The translations under genes and the position numbers were made by a program. From the NCBI GenBank assembly GCA_039184335.1, contig JBCDBD010000010.1:14362-78361 (forward strand): DNA of 64,000 bases. The letters are read 5' to 3'. The DNA comes from JBCDBD01 sp039184335 (GTDB lineage Bacteria > Bacteroidota > Bacteroidia > Flavobacteriales > Flavobacteriaceae). The notes below the pieces were generated by a model, which was not told the origin of the DNA, made no database searches, and was given only the letters and a program-made list of their open reading frames with translations. Every line of letters starts with the position of its first letter. Within the stretch, counting starts at the first letter, position 1. This document shows, in pieces, positions 9,742 through 19,113 of the stretch.

Positions 9742-9745
9742 GTGC

Positions 9746-10369
9746 TCAGTCAAAGTTAAAGTTCACATCCGGAGCGTTTTCCGCACCAGGGTTTGCTTTG
9801 TAGCGGGGCATTTCTTCAAACCCAAACCATTCGGCAAAGAACTTTCCAGGTAATTTTGTGGTGTAGATGTCATAGATGTTGACCTGTTCGTTGTAGCGAT
9901 CTCGGGCCACATTGATTCGGTTTTCCGTGCCTTCCAACTGTGATTGCAGTTCGAGAAAGTTTTGGTTGGCCTTTAGGTCAGGATAACGTTCTACGGTTAC
10001 CAATAACCTTGATAGTGCTGAAGAAAGTCCGGTCTGGGCCTGTTGGAACGCTGCTAGTTTTTCAGGGGTGATGTTATTGGCATCAATAGTGGTCGAAGTG
10101 GCTTTGGCACGCGCCTCAACGACATCTTTAAGGGTCTCACGTTCAAAATCTGCGGCACCCTGAACGGTCTTCACCAAATTTCCGATGAGGTCATTCCGTC
10201 TTTGATAGGCACTTTCTACATTTGACCAAGCCGTTTTGGCATTGGCCTCATATTCAACCGCGGTATTGTTAAACCGAAATGCATAGCCTCCAATGGCAAT
10301 GGCAAAAATTACAAGTCCTATGATAAGAATGCCCAGGCATCCGAGCCCGGCAAATACTCCTTTTTTCAT
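9746..10369 (-). CDS. lemA: LemA family protein
   Basis: 207 residues. An N-terminal TM helix (8-27) is followed by the LemA helical bundle (AWSNVESAYQRRNDLIGNLV; RYPDLKANQNFLELQSQLEGTENRI; ARDRYNEQVNIYDI). LemA proteins face the periplasm or outside and form oligomeric assemblies; their role is unclear. The stop overlaps the region just upstream of the TPM gene, which indicates an operon with the two TPM genes. Confidence 0.95.
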   Translation of the reverse strand: MKKGVFAGLGCLGILIIGLVIFAIAIGGYAFRFNNTAVEYEANAKTAWSNVESAYQRRNDLIGNLVKTVQGAADFERETLKDVVEARAKATSTTIDANNITPEKLAAFQQAQTGLSSALSRLLVTVERYPDLKANQNFLELQSQLEGTENRINVARDRYNEQVNIYDIYTTKLPGKFFAEWFGFEEMPRYKANPGAENAPDVNFNFD

Positions 10370-10438
10370 GTATTGACGAATTTGTGTTTGTCTATGGTCA
10401 ATTGATTAGTATGTAACGAAGTGATATTGTTACATGCT

Positions 10439-10768
10439 TTATAGCTGTTCCTTGATTTTTAAAAGTTCAGCGCGTACTTTCTGCAATTTTTGGATGACCT
10501 CAAAATTCGAGAGAGTTTTTTTTCGTTCTTCCCTTAAATGGATTTTAGCACCTTCAAGTGTAAATCCACGTTCCTTTACCAGATGGTAGATCAACTGCAG
10601 GTTTTTGATGTCTTCAGGAGTAAATTTTCGGTTGCCCTTGGCATTTTTCTTGGGCTGTAATACATCAAACTCCTTTTCCCAAAACCGTATCAGCGATGTG
10701 TTCACGCCGAATGCCTTGGCCACTTCACCAATGCCGTAGTATCGCTTTTCAGGAAGTTCAATGTACAT
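10439..10768 (-). CDS. MerR-type transcriptional regulator
   Basis: 109 residues. The N-terminal winged helix-turn-helix of the MerR family (YYGIGEVAKAFGVNTSLIRFWEKEFDVL... KGNRKFTPEDIKNLQ) is followed by a coiled-coil tail with no effector domain. Its ATG overlaps the M23 peptidase stop by one base (TAATG), so the two are coupled. Short MerR proteins of this type are widespread in Bacteroidota; the target is unknown. Confidence 0.9.
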   Translation of the reverse strand: MYIELPEKRYYGIGEVAKAFGVNTSLIRFWEKEFDVLQPKKNAKGNRKFTPEDIKNLQLIYHLVKERGFTLEGAKIHLREERKKTLSNFEVIQKLQKVRAELLKIKEQL

Positions 10769-11748
10769 TAATCTAAAGATTGGTTCTCTTGGTTGGCAAA
10801 TTTCAGCATATTTTCAAATTCTTCAGCGGTCAAGCTACCGTAATAGAAGTTAATGGGGTTGATGCGCTCACCATCTTTGAACACCTCATAATGTAAATGG
10901 GGTGCTTGAGATCTTCCGGTATTGCCCACAAATCCTATCAAGTCTCCCCGCTTCACTTTTTGGCCTACACTTACATTGTACTTGCTCAAGTGGGCATAGA
11001 GACTGATATAACCGTACCCATGGTCGATGCGTATGTGTTTTCCATAACCTGACGACTTGTTATCGGCCCTTGTGATCTTACCGTCGCCCGTGGCATAGAT
11101 GGGCACGCCCCGAGGCGCAGTGAAATCCATGCCCCAATGCATTTTTCTTGCTTTGGTGAAGGGATCTGAACGCCAACCAAAACCAGATGCCATACGGGTC
11201 AAATCTTCATTACGTACAGGTTGTATTGCAGGGATCGAAGCCAATAATTTTTCTTTTTCCTCGGCGAGTTTGGCAATCTCGTCCAATGATTTGGATTGAA
11301 TGACCATTTGTTTTTGAATGATATCCAAACGTTTGGTGGCATCGATGACGATTTCTGAATTGTTGAACCCCTCGAGTGATTTGTAACGGTTGATTCCCCC
11401 AAAACCGGCCCTTCTTTGTTCTTCAGGTATGGGGTTGGCCTCAAAATAAAGACGATAGATATTATTGTCGCGATCTTCAATGTTGGCCAAAACCTGTTCT
11501 ATCTGCTCCATTTTTTTGTCCAAGATCTCAAATTGCAGTTCATAATTTCGAACTTCCCGTTCCAAAGAGAGCTCTTTGGGGGTATTTAGAATGTTGGTAT
11601 TGAGCAGAAGAATCAGTCCTAAAAAACCAAAAAGTGCAGCACCCAGTAAAAAAAGGAAAAGGTTTCGGTATTTTTTTGACTTTTTTGGCTCTATTTTCCG
11701 ATATGATAGGGTATCGGGGTCGTAGTAGTATTTAACTTTAGAGATCAA
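10768..11748 (-). CDS. M23 family metallopeptidase (LytM-like)
   Basis: 326 residues: a short cytoplasmic basic N-terminus, one TM helix (about 28-49), a periplasmic coiled coil (about 60-105), and a C-terminal LytM/M23 domain with the zinc ligands in HWGMDF and HLHYEVF. It is likely a peptidoglycan endopeptidase or a degenerate activator; the visible metal ligands suggest it is active. First gene of the cluster running to 8415 and divergent from alaS. Confidence 0.93.
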   Translation of the reverse strand: MISKVKYYYDPDTLSYRKIEPKKSKKYRNLFLFLLGAALFGFLGLILLLNTNILNTPKELSLEREVRNYELQFEILDKKMEQIEQVLANIEDRDNNIYRLYFEANPIPEEQRRAGFGGINRYKSLEGFNNSEIVIDATKRLDIIQKQMVIQSKSLDEIAKLAEEKEKLLASIPAIQPVRNEDLTRMASGFGWRSDPFTKARKMHWGMDFTAPRGVPIYATGDGKITRADNKSSGYGKHIRIDHGYGYISLYAHLSKYNVSVGQKVKRGDLIGFVGNTGRSQAPHLHYEVFKDGERINPINFYYGSLTAEEFENMLKFANQENQSLD

Positions 11749-11849
11749 TTGAAATTATCCTATTTTTGGGCGTTCTTTTTTACGAAACAGACAAATATAA
11801 AAATTGTTTTGTTTAAAATGTTAAATTTAATAAAAGCTTACCTTTTCAA

Positions 11850-14465
11850 ATGACATCCCAGAACATTAGAGCGCAGTTTTTAGCCTTTTTTAAAGATAAG
11901 GGCCATAACATCGTTCCTTCAGCACCTATGGTCATAAAAGATGACCCGACCTTAATGTTCACCAATGCAGGAATGAACCAGTTTAAAGCATTTTTTTTGG
12001 GGAATTCCATTTCAAGGTACCAACGCATTTCAGACACCCAAAAGTGCCTACGTGTCAGTGGCAAGCACAATGACCTTGAAGAGGTCGGCAAAGATACCTA
12101 TCACCATACCATGTTTGAAATGTTGGGCAATTGGAGTTTTGGTGATTATTTCAAAAAAGAGGCCATTGCATGGGCATGGGAATTGTTGACCGAAGTTTAC
12201 AACATTGACAAAGAGGCCCTGTACGTGACCATTTTTGAGGGTAGTGATGATGCAGATCACCTGAAGATGGATAAGGAAGCGTATGATTTCTGGAAGGCAA
12301 TCGTTCCAGAAGATCGAATCTTGATGGGCAATAAAAAGGACAATTTTTGGGAAATGGGCAACCAAGGCCCTTGCGGTCCTTGTTCTGAGATCCATGTAGA
12401 TATCCGCTCCGATGAGGAGAAGGCCCAAGTGTCGGGTGCTGAACTGGTGAACAAAGACCATCCGCAGGTAGTGGAGCTATGGAACCTGGTATTTATTCAA
12501 TACAACCGTAAAGCCAATGGCCAACTGGAAGACCTGCCTGCAAAACATATCGATACCGGAATGGGTTTTGAGCGCCTGTGCATGGTGCTACAGGGCAAGC
12601 AATCCAACTACGATACCGATGTTTTTACCCCACTCATCAGAGAGATTGAGACCATAACCCATCAAGATTATGGTGAAAATGAGGAAACGGATATTGCCAT
12701 TCGAGTCGTGGCAGATCACTTACGGGCGGTGTCTTTTGCCATCGCAGATGGCCAACTGCCCAGTAATACAGGTGCCGGTTATGTGATTCGAAGAATATTG
12801 AGGCGTGCTGTTCGATATGGCTTCACTTTCTTGAATGTGAAACAACCGTTTATCTACCGATTGGTCAAGGTATTGGGAGAGCAAATGGGAAAAGCTTTTT
12901 CAGAGCTCAGAGAGCAGCACCAGTTGATAGAGAATGTCATCAAGGAAGAAGAAGGGTCTTTCTTAAGTACCTTGGAACAGGGGTTGGTGTTGTTGAATTC
13001 GGCCATCAAGGTCACCAAAGGAAAAACCATGAATGGCGAAAAGGCTTTCGAATTGTACGACACTTTTGGTTTTCCGATCGATTTGACCTCGTTGATTTTG
13101 GAAGAAAAGGGGTATACATTGGATGTGGCGGGCTTTGAGAAAGCACTTCAGGCCCAAAAAGACCGGTCAAAGACAGCGTCTGAGGTATCGAAGGACGATT
13201 GGGTCATTCTTGCAGACGATTCGGTACAGGAGTTTATTGGGTACGATACATTGGAAGTAGACGTAAGGCTGGTAAAGTACCGAAAGATAGCCTCTAAGAA
13301 GGAAGGCAATCGTTACCAACTGGTGTTCAATACCACTCCATTTTATGCAGAAGGGGGCGGACAGGTTGGGGATAAGGGGTATTTGGAAGCACCCAATGGC
13401 GATATCACCTATATTGTCGACACCAAAAAAGAGAACAATGAGACTGTTCATTTTTCGGAGCATTTGCCCAAAGACCTGAAGGCTACTTTTAAAGCTTCAG
13501 TGGCTAAAAAACAACGGCAACGTACAGCATGTAATCACACGGCTACCCATTTATTGCACCAAGCACTTCGTGAGGTATTGGGTGATCACGTAGAACAAAA
13601 GGGTTCTGCAGTGCATTCCAAATATTTGCGTTTTGATTTTTCCCATTTTACGAAGTTGACCGTAGATGAGCTACGTCAGGTAGAGAACTTCGTCAATGCC
13701 CGGATCGAAGGCCAACTCCCTTTTGAAGAAAAGCGTAATGTTCCCATTCAAGAGGCCATGGCCGAAGGGGCCATGGCACTGTTTGGTGAAAAATACGGTG
13801 ATACAGTTCGAACGGTACGTTTTGGCCAATCCGTTGAACTGTGCGGAGGAACACATGTGAAGAATACGGGTGATATCTGGCATTTCAAGATTACTGCCGA
13901 AGGGGCGGTAGCGGCAGGTATCAGAAGAATAGAGGCCATCACCTCAGATGCAGTAAAAGAATTTTATTTCAAAAGCAACAGGGCCCTTTATGAAATAAAA
14001 GACCTGCTCAACAATGCCCAAGACCCGGTAAAGGCAGTCGCAACCCTACAGGAAGAAAACAACCAATTGAAGAAACAGGTAGCACAATTGCTAAAAGACA
14101 AGGCCCAAGGACTCAAAACGGATTTGTTGAACAGTATGGTTGAGGTCAATGGAGTCAAATTCTTGGCCAAAAAGGTAAATTTGGATGCATCGGGAATGAA
14201 AGACCTGGCCTTTGGTATGGGCAATTCGAAAGACAATCTTTTTTTGCTGTTGGCTTCCGAAAAAGAAGGAAAAGCATTGCTTTCGTGCTACATTTCCAAA
14301 GATTTGGCCTTTGAAAAAGGCCTGAATGCAGGTACTATTGTACGTGAACTGGGCAAGTACATTCAAGGTGGAGGTGGGGGGCAACCCTTCTTTGCCACAG
14401 CTGGTGGCAAGAATCCGGCAGGTATTCCAGAAGCTTTGGAGAAGGTCAAGGAGTATTTGAAATAA
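11850..14465 (+). CDS. alaS: Alanyl-tRNA synthetase
   Basis: 871 residues, full length. The class II aminoacylation core is at the N-terminus (FTNAGMNQFKAFFLG; HHTMFEMLGNWSFGDYFKKEA; GMGFERL). The editing domain shows the zinc-type motifs HTATHLLH and CGGTHVKNTGDI, and the C-terminal region carries a coiled coil and the C-Ala domain with a Gly-rich GGGGGQPFFATAGG segment. Attaches alanine to tRNA-Ala and clears Ser/Gly mischarging. Confidence 0.98.
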   Translation: MTSQNIRAQFLAFFKDKGHNIVPSAPMVIKDDPTLMFTNAGMNQFKAFFLGNSISRYQRISDTQKCLRVSGKHNDLEEVGKDTYHHTMFEMLGNWSFGDYFKKEAIAWAWELLTEVYNIDKEALYVTIFEGSDDADHLKMDKEAYDFWKAIVPEDRILMGNKKDNFWEMGNQGPCGPCSEIHVDIRSDEEKAQVSGAELVNKDHPQVVELWNLVFIQYNRKANGQLEDLPAKHIDTGMGFERLCMVLQGKQSNYDTDVFTPLIREIETITHQDYGENEETDIAIRVVADHLRAVSFAIADGQLPSNTGAGYVIRRILRRAVRYGFTFLNVKQPFIYRLVKVLGEQMGKAFSELREQHQLIENVIKEEEGSFLSTLEQGLVLLNSAIKVTKGKTMNGEKAFELYDTFGFPIDLTSLILEEKGYTLDVAGFEKALQAQKDRSKTASEVSKDDWVILADDSVQEFIGYDTLEVDVRLVKYRKIASKKEGNRYQLVFNTTPFYAEGGGQVGDKGYLEAPNGDITYIVDTKKENNETVHFSEHLPKDLKATFKASVAKKQRQRTACNHTATHLLHQALREVLGDHVEQKGSAVHSKYLRFDFSHFTKLTVDELRQVENFVNARIEGQLPFEEKRNVPIQEAMAEGAMALFGEKYGDTVRTVRFGQSVELCGGTHVKNTGDIWHFKITAEGAVAAGIRRIEAITSDAVKEFYFKSNRALYEIKDLLNNAQDPVKAVATLQEENNQLKKQVAQLLKDKAQGLKTDLLNSMVEVNGVKFLAKKVNLDASGMKDLAFGMGNSKDNLFLLLASEKEGKALLSCYISKDLAFEKGLNAGTIVRELGKYIQGGGGGQPFFATAGGKNPAGIPEALEKVKEYLK

Positions 14466-14479
14466 GAGGCCTCTCTGTA

Positions 14480-15217
14480 GTGCTTAAAAAATATTCCAAC
14501 AAAGAAATCAAACGTAAGTTTTATGACAGTATAGCGCAGCGACTATTGCTTTTGGGGTATACAAAGGATAAAAAAACTTCAGTATTTTATAAGAGGTTCG
14601 CAGTTGAAAAGTATGGAACAATTTATTTTGATTGTCATTTCAACAAGACTGGGACGCATCTTCATGTAAACCCTACCGTCGGATTTCTTCATGGGAAAGT
14701 AGAGGAGTTGTGGCATAAATTGATGCCAGAGTATCGTATCGATTTCCCCATGTTAAGGTACGATACCACGACCGTTCAGACAAACATTGGCTATTTGACA
14801 GCACGAAATACGTATTTGAATTGGAGGTTTTCCAGATCGATGGGCCATTTAAGTTTCGAGTTTAAAATACTGACCCTAATTTTAAGCGTTATGCAAACGG
14901 GCTTTCAAATACGTCGATACTGTAATGACGGTATGCTCTTAAAAGCAATGAAGAACCACAAGATCGGGCTGCAAATCACCAATAGACTTAAGGCACCACT
15001 TCTTTTGTATGTGATGGGGCATGAAAAAGAGGCCTTTGATTTGGCATCGCATTACCTTGCTTTACAACGGCCAACACCAAAGAATCTTGATGCGCAGGAG
15101 CCCGAATTTTACAATTCGCAACAAGAGGCCTGGAATTTTTTTAAGCGGGATAAAGACCCTATCACTTATTATAACTATCGACTTTTCCATACTAGATTTC
15201 TTAAAGATAATAGATGA
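14480..15217 (+). CDS. Hypothetical protein, GTG start
   Basis: 245 residues from a GTG at 14480, 14 nt after alaS. The N-terminal part (KRKFYDSIAQRLLLLGYTKDKKTSVFYKRF... FDCHFNKTGTHLHVNPTVGF) looks like an unclassified DUF4304-type fold, but this is a weak impression. It has no signal peptide or TM helix. The stop overlaps the next start (ATGA), so it is cotranscribed with the DUF4230 gene. Function not recognised. Confidence 0.7.
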   Translation: MLKKYSNKEIKRKFYDSIAQRLLLLGYTKDKKTSVFYKRFAVEKYGTIYFDCHFNKTGTHLHVNPTVGFLHGKVEELWHKLMPEYRIDFPMLRYDTTTVQTNIGYLTARNTYLNWRFSRSMGHLSFEFKILTLILSVMQTGFQIRRYCNDGMLLKAMKNHKIGLQITNRLKAPLLLYVMGHEKEAFDLASHYLALQRPTPKNLDAQEPEFYNSQQEAWNFFKRDKDPITYYNYRLFHTRFLKDNR

Positions 15218-15825
15218 AGAAAATTATTGCAGGGGCGGTCATTGCCTTGGCATCTGTGCTGGTGTACAGGTCATGTGTCAATCAAAGTACCGACAAAGAG
15301 CGGTTGCAACGAAGCGCCGTACTGATTCAGGAACAGTTTCAAAACGTCTCGAAGTTGATCGTGACCGAAGGACATTTTGCAGAGGTCTATAATTATAAAG
15401 ATTCAAAAGCCCTGTTCGGCTCATGGCTGACTGCTGAGAAAAAGGCATTGGTCGTAGTCAATGCAACCGTGATCATAGCATATGACCTCAACATTATTGA
15501 ATTTGACATTGATGAAAGCAGCATGTCGGTGCACATCAAGAACATTCCAGAGCCTGAAATAACAATCAATCCTGACTTCCAGTATTACGATGTGACGGCA
15601 GATTATTTCAATCCTTTTAGAGCTGAAGACTATAACGCCATCAAGAATTCAGTACATGCCCAGCTTCTCGATAAAGTGAAAGCTTCATCTCTAAAAAGCA
15701 ATGCAGAGAATCGATTGGTGAGTGAACTTTCAAAGCTCTTGTTGCTTACCGATTCAATGGGTTGGAAATTGGTCTATGAAGAAAATACTATCGCTAAGTG
15801 GAAACCATCACTTTTGCGGAATTAA
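15214..15825 (+). CDS. DUF4230 family protein
   Basis: 203 residues with an N-terminal membrane anchor (about 4-20) and a DUF4230 domain (LIVTEGHFAEVYNYKDSK; KALVVVNATVIIAYDLNIIEFDID; FNPFRAEDYNAIKNSV). The family is common in Bacteroidota and uncharacterised. Coupled to the previous gene by a 4-nt overlap. Its last 18 nt overlap the end of the convergent aromatic hydroxylase gene. Confidence 0.85.
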   Translation: MKKIIAGAVIALASVLVYRSCVNQSTDKERLQRSAVLIQEQFQNVSKLIVTEGHFAEVYNYKDSKALFGSWLTAEKKALVVVNATVIIAYDLNIIEFDIDESSMSVHIKNIPEPEITINPDFQYYDVTADYFNPFRAEDYNAIKNSVHAQLLDKVKASSLKSNAENRLVSELSKLLLLTDSMGWKLVYEENTIAKWKPSLLRN

Positions 15826-17574
15826 TGTGGTATTGGCCAAAGTCAGACCGTCATCAATAAGGTGTCCCACTTCGGGTCGTTGCTGCTTTACGGTCTCCAG
15901 ATGGCCCCTAATGCTATGGGCCAGTTCTTTTTTATTGCCCTTTATGGCCAGTTCATAGAGCTCAACGGGCAATAGCCAGTCATTGGGGAATTGTGCTTTC
16001 AGTTCGTCAAAGAGAACGCTTCGTGAAATGGTGGTATTGGTACCTTCCCGATAGTCACGTACCCTTTGGTAGTAGGCCTCCAGCTTTATTTTTTCGACAT
16101 TCCTTTGTTTTTTGATGGTAGGTTCTGCCAATTCATGTGACAAGAGATTGAAGCTTTTCAGGTCTGCAGGGCCGTTGAATGCAGATACGATTTTTTCACC
16201 CACGGCCATATGGTAAAGTCCCCATTCAGGAAGAAACAGTATGGTGTCGTCGTGTGTCACTTTGCAATCTTTGAATGTGATCAGAATGATTTCGCCTTTT
16301 AGGTTTCGTGTTCCCGTAATGATTTCGCCTTCCACTTTGACCCCTCCCTCAAACTCTAGACCAATACGTTCACCCTCAAAAATGTTGTAGGCCTTAAGAT
16401 CCCTTGGCCCCATGGCTTCAATGGCCAGATTGATGCCTTTCAGTTTGCCTATCGGAGAGCCAAAACCTTCGGCATGGTTTTCGATTCCATGGCTGACCAG
16501 TTCCTTCTCACGATAAGCTAGGGCAGTAGGGCCAAAAGTGCGAAGATAGACCGGTTCACCATCATGGGATATCATATGGGTAAAATGTCCTGAAATTTGT
16601 AGCCCGGTACTGAGTTCCACGGTTCCCAGAGCCTTTGAATCAACCAATTTTTGAACCCCTTTCAAGCCACCTGTGCGTAAGGCCATGGTATTGGCAAAAT
16701 CTTCCAAGATTTGGCTCAAATGGGCAAAGTCAGGAGTGACAAAAAGTTGGGGTTGGGGTTGGGTAATATCGAATCTGGTATAAGCCGCTTCGATGGTATA
16801 GGGTATTTTTTTTACCGCTTCGGTCATACACCATGTGCTTTCCCCGATTGATGACAACAGCCCAGCACCATAGATTTTTGGGTTTTTTGCGTCACCAATG
16901 AGTCCGTATTCAACGGTCCACCAATGCAGGTTGCGTATCAACGCCATTTCACTGGGCTTTCCCATATTGTCTTGCAAATCTTCAATACGTTTTTCGGCTT
17001 TTTCGATATCATCTTTTGGGGTTCCCTCGGCTTCCTTGATAATGGATAGATGGCGAACTGCATGATAAAGCTCATAATCCTTGGAACTTGAGATGGCCTT
17101 GGCACCGATTTCGCCAAACCTTCGCAGGTATTCTGCATATTCAGGATTGGCAATAATGGGGGCATGGCCTGCGCCCTCATGAATAATGTCAGGGGCAGGG
17201 GTGTAAGCAATGTTTTCCAACTGGCGGATGTCAGATGCTATCACCAACACGTTATACGCTTGAAATTCCATGAATGCTGCTGGCGGAATGAAACCGTCCA
17301 CTGCAACTGCAGCCCAACCGATTTCCTTTAAAATTCGGTTCATGCCATACATATTGGGAATATGGTCAATGGAAATTCCGGTTTTTTCAAGGCCATCCAA
17401 GTATGATGTGTGTGCAACTTTGCTCAGGTAATCCACATTTTTACGCATGACATAGCGCCAAACGGCTTGGTCGATGGCGGTATAGTCTTCATAATTCTGT
17501 GGTTTGATATACTGCTTTAGGTGTTCCGGAAGTTTATCCAGAACAGGATTGCTTTCGTAGGTGCCAGTGTCCAT
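15808..17574 (-). CDS. Aromatic amino acid hydroxylase (phenylalanine 4-monooxygenase type), long form
   Basis: 588 residues. The first ~290 residues are the non-haem iron, tetrahydropterin-dependent hydroxylase core. His132 and His137 (HEGAGH) and Glu222 (WWTVEYGL) match the 2-His-1-carboxylate facial triad. Probable reaction: Phe to Tyr, first step of Phe catabolism. Known bacterial PAHs end near here; this protein has a further ~300 residues of unassigned beta-rich and helical sequence, seen in other Flavobacteriia annotations but unexplained. A DUF3291 fragment lies 5 nt upstream, and an Lrp-type regulator is divergently transcribed and may control it. Confidence 0.92.
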   Translation of the reverse strand: MDTGTYESNPVLDKLPEHLKQYIKPQNYEDYTAIDQAVWRYVMRKNVDYLSKVAHTSYLDGLEKTGISIDHIPNMYGMNRILKEIGWAAVAVDGFIPPAAFMEFQAYNVLVIASDIRQLENIAYTPAPDIIHEGAGHAPIIANPEYAEYLRRFGEIGAKAISSSKDYELYHAVRHLSIIKEAEGTPKDDIEKAEKRIEDLQDNMGKPSEMALIRNLHWWTVEYGLIGDAKNPKIYGAGLLSSIGESTWCMTEAVKKIPYTIEAAYTRFDITQPQPQLFVTPDFAHLSQILEDFANTMALRTGGLKGVQKLVDSKALGTVELSTGLQISGHFTHMISHDGEPVYLRTFGPTALAYREKELVSHGIENHAEGFGSPIGKLKGINLAIEAMGPRDLKAYNIFEGERIGLEFEGGVKVEGEIITGTRNLKGEIILITFKDCKVTHDDTILFLPEWGLYHMAVGEKIVSAFNGPADLKSFNLLSHELAEPTIKKQRNVEKIKLEAYYQRVRDYREGTNTTISRSVLFDELKAQFPNDWLLPVELYELAIKGNKKELAHSIRGHLETVKQQRPEVGHLIDDGLTLANTTLIPQK

Positions 17575-17579
17575 TGTCT

Positions 17580-17804
17580 TTATGTTTTTCGATGGATGCC
17601 CATGGCCATCATTTCATTCTTAAAAGGGGATTCGATGTAAGTTGCAGTTCTGCTCTGTTCGTCTTTCAATTGCCATACAAACCCTTTACGCTTTTCGATA
17701 AACTGGTTTACGGGTGCTAAAAAGGCAACAAATTCCGTCATGTTGTGGTAGTTCAATGGTGCCTTTAACCGGACAATGTTTGTTCGTACCAAGTGAATCT
17801 CCAT
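17580..17804 (-). CDS. Short DUF3291-type protein, apparently missing the C-terminal half
   Basis: 74 residues from the ATG at 17804 (an upstream ATG at 17831 adds nine). The sequence follows the first half of DUF3291 proteins closely (NIVRLKAPLNYHNMTEFVA; FLAPVNQFIEKRKGFVWQLKDE), but the family is usually about twice as long and this one stops after MAMGIHRKT. It ends 5 nt before the hydroxylase start, so it is cotranscribed. It could be a natural short form or a C-terminal deletion. Confidence 0.65.
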   Translation of the reverse strand: MEIHLVRTNIVRLKAPLNYHNMTEFVAFLAPVNQFIEKRKGFVWQLKDEQSRTATYIESPFKNEMMAMGIHRKT

Positions 17805-17950
17805 AAAGTAGTTTTTCCTATAAAAGTACAAATATGTGTGTTAATGTGTATGTTTATAAAAAGTTAATAGTAATAAATTCTTTTTAAATATCCTTTTTAA
17901 GGAATAAGTATTTTTACTGCAGTTTAATGGACGTGATAAAAGGAAAAGTT

Positions 17951-18409
17951 ATGCTGGATACTATCGATCGGGAAATTTTAAGGATTTTGGAAAGGGATGC
18001 CAAAACTGTGGCCAAGACCATAGCTGATACACTGAATTTAAGCAAAACACCAGTATACGAACGCATTAGAAAACTGGAACAGGAAGGCTATATCAAAAAC
18101 TATTCGGCCATTTTAGACAAAACAAAGATTGAAAGCAGTATTACGGTATTCAGTTTTATCTCGCTTGATGCCCAAAAAGGCCATTTAATGGATGAGTTCT
18201 TGGCATTGGTCAAAGGGTTCAACGAAATTACCGAATGTTTTGTGGTCGGTGGTGAATTTGATTTTCTTTTGAAAGTGGTTGTCAAGAACCTCGATGCCTA
18301 TTACCATTTTGCCAAGACCAAAATCGCTACGCTTCCCAATATTGGTGCGGTGAAAAGTGCCTTTGTGTTAAAAGAGGTCAAAGATGATACGGCTTTCCCA
18401 TTATTGTGA
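17951..18409 (+). CDS. Lrp/AsnC family transcriptional regulator
   Basis: 152 residues from the ATG at 17951 (MLDTIDREILRILERDAKT); an ATG at 17927 adds eight. The N-terminal HTH (TVAKTIADTLNLSKTPVYERIRKLEQEGYI) is followed by the ligand-binding RAM domain (ITECFVVGGEFDFLLKVVVKNLDAYYHF). It is divergent from the aromatic amino acid hydroxylase operon across an AT-rich spacer, which suggests it senses an aromatic or branched amino acid and regulates that operon; that is inference from position. Confidence 0.94.
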   Translation: MLDTIDREILRILERDAKTVAKTIADTLNLSKTPVYERIRKLEQEGYIKNYSAILDKTKIESSITVFSFISLDAQKGHLMDEFLALVKGFNEITECFVVGGEFDFLLKVVVKNLDAYYHFAKTKIATLPNIGAVKSAFVLKEVKDDTAFPLL

Positions 18410-18416
18410 AATGGGG

Positions 18417-18505
18417 TATTCAGGTGGAGCGAAGAAGCTGCCTCCCCCAAATTCTACGACAAACACTCACTTGGTTGCAGCAGATTCTTCGCTCGGCTCT
18501 GAATG
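18417..18505. repeat. REP-like imperfect inverted repeat
   Basis: The left arm (18417-18441, containing GAGCGAAGAA) pairs with the right arm (18477-18505, containing TTCTTCGCTC): ten perfect central pairs and flanking partial pairing, with a loop of about 35 nt. It lies between the convergent Lrp and DUF4136 genes. Such elements are common between converging genes in Flavobacteriia and may act as terminators or mobile palindromes. Confidence 0.6.
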
Positions 18506-18516
18506 ACAGGTATATC

Positions 18517-19113
18517 TTAATTGGCGGCTATCGTATGTTCTGGAGGATATGCTTCCAAGATTTCAGCAACAAATTGACGTATCCGCTCTTCTTTTCTTTC
18601 CATGTTCTTGGTGTTGTTCAAAGTACCCACTCCACGACCTTGCCAAACCAATTCCTTACTTTTGGCGTCAATGAGGTCAATGTAGAGCGAACCTTCGGTA
18701 CGGGTGCTCACATTGGCACCATTGCCACCCCAGCCCCAGCCCCAACCAGGACCATAAAACCAAGGGTTGTAGAAGCCACCCCAGCCCCAACCACCCCAGC
18801 CCCAGCCGAAGTTGTTGTTGTAGACATCTACCTGCTCCCGTTCCTTGGTGAAAATACTGACCAAAATATCTGGGTTTTTAGACTTCACAAACCCTCTTGA
18901 ATTCATTTCGGTATCTATGGCCTTTAAGATTCGTTTTTTATCCAGGTCAGAGATTTGCGCTTTGTCTATTCCGGTTTTGTAGAAGGCATAGGATTTGTAT
19001 TCGTTGAAATTTGCCTCTTTGTCATAATCGGCGATCACACGTACCGAAACGCATGAACTCAACAGCACAGATAATAGCAATAGGGATAAGGAGAAAGCTT
19101 TCATATTTTTCAT
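18517..19113 (-). CDS. DUF4136 family lipoprotein
   Basis: 198 residues from the ATG at 19113 (MKNMKAFSLSL); the frame is open further upstream, but that part carries no signal. Lipobox LSSC with Cys21. The body matches DUF4136 (DYDKEANFNEYKSYAFYKTG; ILKAIDTEMNSRGF; VSTRTEGSLYIDLIDAKSKELVWQG) with an inserted Trp/Gly-rich loop (about 95-130). Periplasmic or outer-membrane lipoprotein of unknown role. Confidence 0.88.
   Translation of the reverse strand: MKNMKAFSLSLLLLSVLLSSCVSVRVIADYDKEANFNEYKSYAFYKTGIDKAQISDLDKKRILKAIDTEMNSRGFVKSKNPDILVSIFTKEREQVDVYNNNFGWGWGGWGWGGFYNPWFYGPGWGWGWGGNGANVSTRTEGSLYIDLIDAKSKELVWQGRGVGTLNNTKNMERKEERIRQFVAEILEAYPPEHTIAAN

Noticed and set aside
18406..18900. 164-codon plus-strand frame starting at the Lrp stop
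   Set aside because: Opposite the DUF4136 gene; its Pro/Ala/Thr repeat is the complement of the Trp/Gly-rich loop.
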